A DNA stretch of 8,560 bases from Anaerolineae bacterium (GTDB lineage Bacteria > Chloroflexota > Anaerolineae > JAADDB01). The position numbers were made by a program, and so were the translations under genes. A model generated the notes under the pieces. It was not told the DNA's origin. It ran no database searches and saw only the letters and a list, made by a program, of their open reading frames with translations. Within the stretch, counting starts at the first letter, position 1; each line of letters begins with the position of its first letter. The DNA lies in assembly GCA_015486895.1 (NCBI GenBank), contig WFQT01000487.1, forward strand, positions 1 to 8,560. The letters run 5' to 3'. Positions 6,546-8,560 of the stretch are shown piece after piece.

Positions 6546-7958
6546 TCAGAGGGTGAAAGTGTCCCCCCGAGCAGGCACCACGACATCGTGGAAGCTAAGG
6601 TCGCGCAGGCCGTCGGCTAACGCTTTAGCCGATTCTGGTTCGCCGTGGACGACGAAATACTTCTTGACCTGCTTGCGATCAAAATGGTCGGCCCAATCTA
6701 ACAGCCCTTTGCGATCGGCGTGCGCACTGTAACCATCGACCTTGTACACGCGGGCTCGGACGCGGTATGGCTCACCGAAAATCCGCACTTTCTTCTCGCC
6801 ATCAACAATACGGCGGCCCAAAGTGTTCTCCGCCTGGTAGCCCACGAAGAGAACGCAATTGTGAGCATCTTCGATGTTATTCTTGAGGTGATGTAGAATG
6901 CGTCCTGCTTCACACATGCCGCTGGCGCTGATAATGACCATGGGGTCGTGGGAGTTGTTTAGCGCTTTCGACTCCTCCACATTGCGGATATAGTGTAATC
7001 GCTCGAAGCCAAACGGGTCGTGGTTTCTTGTCTCGGCGGCGAAAGCTCGCAGTTCTGAATTATAATCCTCTGGGTGTAGCCTGAAAATTTCCGTAGCGTT
7101 CACGGCGAGGGGGCTATCTACATAGATGGGGATATCAGGGATACGTTTAGCGTTTGTGAGTCGGTGTAATGCGTAGACCAGTTCTTGTGTGCGGCCGACG
7201 GCAAAAGAAGGTATGATCACCTTGCCGTGGTGTTCGTACGTCGCGTTGATGACGGCCTCTAGAATTTTCTCGCCTTCCTGGACACTGCTGTGCAGCCGGT
7301 TGCCATATGTGCTCTCCGTCAGCACGTAGTCCGCGGCAGAGCGGAAAGTAGGCGCTCGCAGGATGGTCATTTCCTCGCGCCCCAGGTCGCCGCTGAAGAC
7401 AATTTTAAGGTGGCGGTCGTTATCCGCATGGTCAATGATGTCTATTTCTACGATGGCAGACCCTAAAATGTGCCCAGCATCGTAAAAGGTCACTTTTACT
7501 CCATCGGCGACAAACATGGTGCGCTCGTAGCCGACACCGACAAATGATGGCAGTGTGTTGATGGCATCCTGCCGGGTATAAAGGGGCGGCACCGGTGGTT
7601 CCCCTTTTCGAGCCCGTTTCTTGTTAAGGTAAGCCACGTCTGCTTCCTGAATGTGGCCGCTGTCCAACAGCATAGCGCCACACAGATCGCGAGTAGCAGC
7701 CGTGGTCCAAACAGTGCCGCCGAAGCCCTGCTTAACCAAATTAGGTAGGTTGCCACTGTGATCAATGTGGGCGTGGGAAAGAATCACGGCATCAATATTC
7801 ACGGGATCGAAAGGAAAGTGCAAGTTGCGTTCATACGTTTCTGCTCGGTGGCCTTGAAATAAGCCACAGTCTAACAAGAACTTGTTGTCGTTAACCTCTA
7901 AGAGGTGCATGGAACCGGTCACTGTTTGAGCCGCACCCCAGAATTGTAAGCTAATCAT
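6546..7958 (-). CDS. MBL-fold/beta-CASP ribonuclease (RNase J/CPSF73-like, TTHA0252 type)
   Basis: A complete 470-residue metallo-beta-lactamase-fold protein with an inserted beta-CASP domain and a C-terminal RMMBL part. Metal-binding residues are visible: HAHIDH at 62-67, His163 in DAGHILGSA, Asp191 in SGDLG and His438 in VVHGE. The beta-CASP motifs are Glu215 in TESTYG (motif A), SGMCEAGRILHH at about 346-357 (motif B) and His413 in YSAHAD (motif C). This set identifies a two-zinc RNA-cleaving enzyme related to CPSF73 and to Thermus TTHA0252, acting in the cytoplasm on RNA; involvement in mRNA turnover is inferred from family. The start ATG follows GGAAGGAG (7968-7975) by nine bases. A strong hairpin follows the stop. 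The upstream gap contains a MITE-like element whose left end is about 100 bp from the start codon. No key residue is missing. Confidence 0.95.
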   Translation of the reverse strand: MISLQFWGAAQTVTGSMHLLEVNDNKFLLDCGLFQGHRAETYERNLHFPFDPVNIDAVILSHAHIDHSGNLPNLVKQGFGGTVWTTAATRDLCGAMLLDSGHIQEADVAYLNKKRARKGEPPVPPLYTRQDAINTLPSFVGVGYERTMFVADGVKVTFYDAGHILGSAIVEIDIIDHADNDRHLKIVFSGDLGREEMTILRAPTFRSAADYVLTESTYGNRLHSSVQEGEKILEAVINATYEHHGKVIIPSFAVGRTQELVYALHRLTNAKRIPDIPIYVDSPLAVNATEIFRLHPEDYNSELRAFAAETRNHDPFGFERLHYIRNVEESKALNNSHDPMVIISASGMCEAGRILHHLKNNIEDAHNCVLFVGYQAENTLGRRIVDGEKKVRIFGEPYRVRARVYKVDGYSAHADRKGLLDWADHFDRKQVKKYFVVHGEPESAKALADGLRDLSFHDVVVPARGDTFTL

Positions 7959-7967
7959 TATTTTAAT

Positions 7968-7975
7968 CTCCTTCC
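7968..7975 (-). promoter_or_regulatory. Shine-Dalgarno site of the beta-CASP gene
   Basis: GGAAGGAG on the minus strand, nine bases before the ATG at 7958, decides that start. Slightly upstream, CCATC/GATGG (8009-8024) can form a small 5-bp hairpin in the leader. Confidence 0.8.
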
Positions 7976-8058
7976 GAAAGGATAAAAATGCACTTGCTCA
8001 CTGGGTTGCCATCATCGCCGATGGTTTACAACATACTAATAATCATATCTCAGTTGCA

Positions 8059-8289
8059 CTAGTACTCAGTCAACCGTGATCTGAGTGAAACAGCATAGAG
8101 ATTGGCGCAGGCCCACCTTCGGTGCAGAGCGCCCAAGAGCCCGAATTCATTCGGCCGGTGTGTCGGGAGCGGGCCAAGGTCACCGATTGAAATCGGGCTC
8201 TGGAGCCCTGCGGGCTGAAGGACGGCCTCCGCTGTCCCACTGCTCCGCTCGAGGCTATTTTCATCAGACTACGCTTGACTTAGTACTAG
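8059..8289. mobile_element. 231-bp MITE-like element with terminal inverted repeats
   Basis: The ends are inverted copies: CTAGTACTCAGTCAA at the left (from 8059) and, on the minus strand, CTAGTACTAAGTCAA at the right (ending at 8289). The match continues through CGT, TCTGA and TGAAA, giving about 27 identities in 32 aligned positions. No transposase is encoded inside. The outer CTAG on both sides fits IS630/Tc1-mariner behaviour, in which insertion at CTAG duplicates TA; on that reading the element proper is 8062-8286. The family assignment is inference. The interior is a chain of hairpins: 8102-8136 (TTGGCGC/GCGCCCAA enclosing CACC-TTC-GGTG), 8137-8154, 8183-8200, 8204-8216 (AGCCC-TGC-GGGCT) and 8225-8255 (GCCTC/GAGGC). 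It sits 14 bp beyond the HRDC gene stop. The open frames inside it on both strands look like shadows of the palindromes. Confidence 0.65.
8137..8200. repeat. nested inverted repeat of two self-complementary hairpins
   Basis: GAGCCCGAATTCATTCGG (8137-8154) and, on the minus strand, GAGCCCGATTTCAATCGG (8200-8183) are inverted copies matching at 16 of 18 positions. Each contains its own 6-bp hairpin with a 2-base centre (CCGAAT/ATTCGG and CCGATT/AATCGG). The two differences are a compensating A-T to T-A swap, so both hairpins keep perfect pairing. Confidence 0.65.
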
Positions 8290-8303
8290 CTTGTTGTTAG
8301 TTT

Positions 8304-8560
8304 TCACGCCTGTTGCATGATTCGGATGATCTCTTGGCCATATTTAGCCCGGCGCCAAGGACCGATAGCATCAATTTGTGCCAATTCCGCTTCGCTGCGC
8401 GGTTGCAGTCGCGCACAGGCGCGCAGTGCCTTTGTGCTGAGAATAACATCGGAGGAAACACCGCCAGCTATCGCTCGTTCTTTGCGCCAGGCATGTAAAA
8501 GTTGGTAGCGCTTTTCATAGGCCGTGTCTCGGCGGCGCTCCTGGAACTGAGGTAATGGAT
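8304..8560 (-). CDS. HRDC-domain C-terminus, RNase D- or RecQ-like (5' truncated)
   Basis: An open frame enters from the right edge on the minus strand and ends at a TGA (8304-8306); 84 residues are visible, with no start in the window. The sequence fits an HRDC nucleic-acid-binding domain: LLHAWRKERA, then GVSSDVILSTKALRACA, a PRSEAELAQI helix and the closing GPWRRAKYGQEII. HRDC occurs at the C-terminus of RNase D (3'-5' exonuclease for tRNA maturation) and of RecQ helicases. The GPW before the final helix seems to me more like RNase D, but the catalytic part lies outside the window, so this is a lean rather than a call. It lies 345 bp upstream of the beta-CASP gene on the same strand, with the MITE-like element between them. 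Confidence 0.8.
   Translation of the reverse strand, partial: PLPQFQERRRDTAYEKRYQLLHAWRKERAIAGGVSSDVILSTKALRACARLQPRSEAELAQIDAIGPWRRAKYGQEIIRIMQQA

Noticed and set aside
8070..8300. Short open frames on both strands within 8070-8300
   Set aside because: They lie inside the palindromic MITE-like element and reflect its symmetry.

Overview
The window looks like a bacterial chromosome segment of moderate GC content, most plausibly from the phylum Chloroflexota (Anaerolineae or Caldilineae type). This is an inference. It rests on a Pro/Thr-rich tail built from PPLPTATPT-like units, which is very common at the ends and linkers of surface proteins in that phylum, and on a large TPR-CHAT protein beside ordinary housekeeping genes. 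No rRNA, tRNA or taxonomic marker is present to settle it.

Layout from left to right. Positions 2-313 (+) are the 3' end of a gene for a low-complexity, probably extracellular protein tail. It converges on rfbB (435-1457, -), a complete dTDP-glucose 4,6-dehydratase; the 121 bp between them shows no convincing terminator. Next is a 664-bp gene-free stretch (1458-2121) rich in palindromes, inverted repeats and G/C runs, which looks like decayed repeat DNA plus the rfbB upstream region. Two minus-strand genes then form a probable operon: a membrane-anchored metallophosphoesterase (4979-6109), followed 13 bp later by a 947-residue TPR-CHAT putative cysteine protease (2122-4965). Upstream of them is a 436-bp gene-free region with inverted repeats, part of which may be a structured leader. 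At its far end lies a strong hairpin that probably terminates the next gene. That gene (6546-7958, -) encodes a complete MBL-fold/beta-CASP ribonuclease. Upstream of it is a 231-bp MITE-like element (8059-8289) with about 32-bp terminal inverted repeats and an interior of consecutive hairpins. The window ends in the C-terminal HRDC domain of a truncated minus-strand gene (8304-8560), probably RNase D or a RecQ-type helicase.

How the genes relate. All complete genes lie on the minus strand, but only the metallophosphoesterase and CHAT genes are close enough to suggest a shared transcript. That pair is the most interesting unit: a membrane-facing phosphoesterase coupled to a cytoplasmic caspase-like protein with a long TPR sensor or scaffold. 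Its function cannot be read from sequence alone. RfbB points to dTDP-deoxysugar (for example rhamnose) synthesis, but no other genes of that pathway are in the window. The beta-CASP enzyme and the HRDC fragment both fit RNA processing, or DNA repair in the case of HRDC, yet the MITE and 345 bp separate them.
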